Below are positions 62,386-64,000 of a DNA stretch of 64,000 bases, piece by piece. A model generated the notes under the pieces. The model worked only from the letters and a program-made list of their open reading frames with translations. It was not told the origin of the DNA and made no database searches. Both the position numbers and the translations under genes were made by a program. The first letter of the stretch is position 1; each line of letters opens with the position of its first letter. This DNA is from Propionimicrobium lymphophilum DSM 4903 (GTDB taxonomy: Bacteria; Actinomycetota; Actinomycetes; Propionibacteriales; Propionibacteriaceae): the NCBI RefSeq assembly GCF_000423485.1, contig NZ_AUIB01000004.1, positions 83,492 to 147,491 of the forward strand, written 5' to 3'.

Positions 62386-63699
62386 GTGGGGTTACCAAAA
62401 AGAGGGCTAGTAGACGATACAGCAAGCAGGCAGAGCGCTGACCGGCACCCGATACGCAGGTGGCTGCTCAGGATCTTGCTGTGCGTCGTTGCTTTCGTGC
62501 TCTCGTTCGCGGTTACCGCTGCTGCGCTGATTTACAGCGACCTTTCTGGACGGGTAAACAACTTCGAAGCCCCGGCGATGGCGGGGCGAACACCCCCAGA
62601 TTCGTATGACGGGCTACCCATCAATGTGCTCATCATTGGTTCGGATACCCGCGCTGGGCAACAGAACATTGAGGGATCGGTTGAAGGCGACACCTCGGCT
62701 CGTTCAGACACGACCATGGTTGCCCACATTTCAGCGGACCGTAAGAGCGTCAATGTGGTTTCCATTCCCCGCGATCTGATCGTGGACATTCCTTCTTGCG
62801 AGCGTAAGGACGGCAGTGTCTCTCAGCCTCAGCGCGCTCAGTTCAATTGGGCTTTCTCGATTGGCGGTGAAGGCGGCGATCTGTCGTCAGCGGTTTACTG
62901 CACCTGGAAGACGGTTGAAGAATTATCGGGAATTCGCATCGACGAATCCGTGGTCGTCGATTTCAATGGGTTTGCCGCGATGATTGACGCGTTGGGCGGC
63001 ATCAACATGTACGTTCCGTACGCGGTGCACGACTACGAGTATTCCAAACTTTTCCTTGACCCCGGCTGCCAGCATTTCGATGGTGAGAAGGCCCTCGCAT
63101 ATGCCCGAGTTCGTCACGGCGTTGAGGGTTCGGACGGCTCGGACCTTCGTCGTATTGAACGCCAGCAGGCCGTGATGAGTGTGATGTTGCACACTGCGTT
63201 GAATAAGAACATTCTCACCTCTGTCAGCGAGCTCTACAGGTTCGTTGGTAACGGGTTGTCATCCCTGACCATCTCGGAGGGGCTGTCTTCTGTTGCTCAG
63301 CTCGTTGGACTGGGATGGTCGCTTCAATCCATTAACCCAGAGAACCTTCGCTTCGTTACGCTGCCAGTTGCACCTGCACCAGAAGACATCAACCGTGTCG
63401 TGCTGGATGGCAATGGGGCCGACGATATTTGGGAATCGTTCAAGAACGACTCTCCGCTTCCCCCAGGCACTGAGGTGCGAGACGGCAACGGCAGTGTTTA
63501 CGAGATTCCGGACCCTTCAGTCCAGCCGATTCAGCCTAGCGATTCTCCGGCCGCAGAGAGCGCTGAGGGTGCTGAGCCCGCAGCTGAAGCGCCCGTCGAG
63601 CCTGCCCCTGCCGAAACCGCCCCAGGTCTTCAGAATGACGAATTGACGCCGGCGGAACTTGCTCGGTTGCAGCGAGAATGCGAGTTAAGCGGCAGGTAG
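62386..63699 (+). CDS. LytR-CpsA-Psr (LCP) family glycopolymer ligase
   Basis: Extracellular enzyme that attaches wall polymers to peptidoglycan. One N-terminal helix (LRILLCVVAFVLSFAVTAAAL), then the LCP domain: NVLIIGSDTRAGQ, RSDTTMVAHISADRKSVNVV (Arg/Asp of the active site) and VSIPRDLIVDIPS. The domain continues to about residue 340. The C-terminal 90 residues are Pro/Glu/Ala-rich and lack the LytR_C domain, which the divergent gene supplies. Start GTG 62386 is a choice: no ribosome binding site is visible, and TATAAA 15 nt upstream could be the -10 of a leaderless message. Confidence 0.9.
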   Translation: MGLPKRGLVDDTASRQSADRHPIRRWLLRILLCVVAFVLSFAVTAAALIYSDLSGRVNNFEAPAMAGRTPPDSYDGLPINVLIIGSDTRAGQQNIEGSVEGDTSARSDTTMVAHISADRKSVNVVSIPRDLIVDIPSCERKDGSVSQPQRAQFNWAFSIGGEGGDLSSAVYCTWKTVEELSGIRIDESVVVDFNGFAAMIDALGGINMYVPYAVHDYEYSKLFLDPGCQHFDGEKALAYARVRHGVEGSDGSDLRRIERQQAVMSVMLHTALNKNILTSVSELYRFVGNGLSSLTISEGLSSVAQLVGLGWSLQSINPENLRFVTLPVAPAPEDINRVVLDGNGADDIWESFKNDSPLPPGTEVRDGNGSVYEIPDPSVQPIQPSDSPAAESAEGAEPAAEAPVEPAPAETAPGLQNDELTPAELARLQRECELSGR

Positions 63700-63837
63700 C
63701 CTCAGATCTTTGGCAAAGGTTAGGCGCCAGATATTTCTGCCTGGTTTTGCTCTTGCTCTAAGTTGCCATTATTCTAGGTTGGACGTCGCTGACGTAGGGT
63801 TTCGGCTTTGAGCCTTATAGGTTCTGAATCGAAGCTT

Positions 63838-63927
63838 GGAGGTGTCGCCTAGTCGGCCTATGGCGCCCGCCTGCTAAGCGGGTTTGGGGCATAAACCCCA
63901 TCGCGGGTTCGAATCCCGCCACCTCCG
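63838..63927 (+). tRNA. tRNA-Ser (anticodon GCU)
   Basis: GGAGGTG at 63838 pairs with CACCTCC at 63920-63926. The anticodon stem CCCGC/GCGGG encloses CTGCTAA with anticodon GCT. The variable arm (TTGGGGCATAAACCCCA) is long, as in class II tRNA-Ser, and GCGGGTTCGAATCCCGC is the T arm. Discriminator G; CCA is not encoded. A short CCCGATTTGGGTTTTT hairpin-like terminator follows at about 63944. Confidence 0.97.
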
Positions 63928-64000
63928 CGGCCGTTGACGGAATCCCGATTTGGGTTTTTCGGCTAAACGGTATTAAAGTAATTTCTCGCATTGAGAGATG

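Overview
The window is a high-GC Gram-positive (actinobacterial) chromosome segment. It carries the classic dnaA / rpmH-rnpA-yidD-yidC-jag-rsmG-parA-parB / trxA-trxB arrangement, several actinobacterial marker families (a DUF6049-type protein, an MviN-type pseudokinase, a two-protein LytR_C/LCP set) and two LPXTG cell-wall proteins. A host in or near the Actinomycetaceae would fit, but the sequence alone does not fix the genus.

Layout. (1) 1-13.6 kb, + strand: the 3' end of a penicillin-binding protein, a MscS channel, a decayed EamA transporter, CCA-adding enzyme, an MFS transporter, a DUF6049-like protein, an acidic membrane protein, an SF2 helicase, a low-molecular-weight tyrosine phosphatase, a pseudokinase, then trxB-trxA. 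murJ, expected beside the pseudokinase, is absent. (2) 13.6-18.8 kb: a cluster of parS sites, then a - strand block parB, parA, rsmG, khpB/jag, yidC, yidD, rnpA, rpmH. (3) 18.8-22.9 kb: dnaA, a diacylglycerol-kinase-like gene and serS. dnaN does not follow dnaA and no consensus DnaA box was seen. (4) 22.9-31.5 kb: an iron-uptake locus (FTR1 permease, P19-like protein, DUF2318 membrane protein, two FtsX/MacB permeases, ATPase, FMN-binding lipoprotein, ApbE) with DtxR/IdeR-like operators. (5) 31.5-39.5 kb: a small RHH gene, a Sir2 deacetylase and two sortase-anchored surface proteins, the second a 1460-residue Rib/TSP3 protein with a C9 tract just before its ribosome binding site. (6) 39.6-43.6 kb: a cobalamin riboswitch followed by a BtuC-BtuF-BtuD type ABC operon and L-lactate dehydrogenase. 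(7) 43.6-54.2 kb: an MprF-like protein and an esterase, a GNAT, an AlbA_2/Schlafen-type ATP-binding regulator bracketed by 89-bp direct repeats, and a dhaKLM operon whose DhaM carries a complete HPr and enzyme I. (8) 54.4-64 kb: a second cobalamin riboswitch operon on the - strand (permease, binding protein, ATPase, methyltransferase), argG, a quinone oxidoreductase, two tRNA-Ser genes, and a divergent LytR_C / LCP pair.

How the genes work together. The iron locus looks like an extracytoplasmic Fe(II)/Fe(III) handling system with flavin-linked electron transfer. The two B12 uptake systems suggest dependence on scavenged cobamides. dhaKLM lets the cell phosphorylate dihydroxyacetone with its own phosphorelay. 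The surface proteins, LCP protein and MprF-like protein build and modify the envelope. The most unusual items are the AlbA_2 module with its repeats and operator-like decamers, the flavin-coupled iron locus, a perfect 32-bp palindrome inside rsmG, an intrinsic terminator between parA and parB, and the possible phase-variation tract of the large adhesin.
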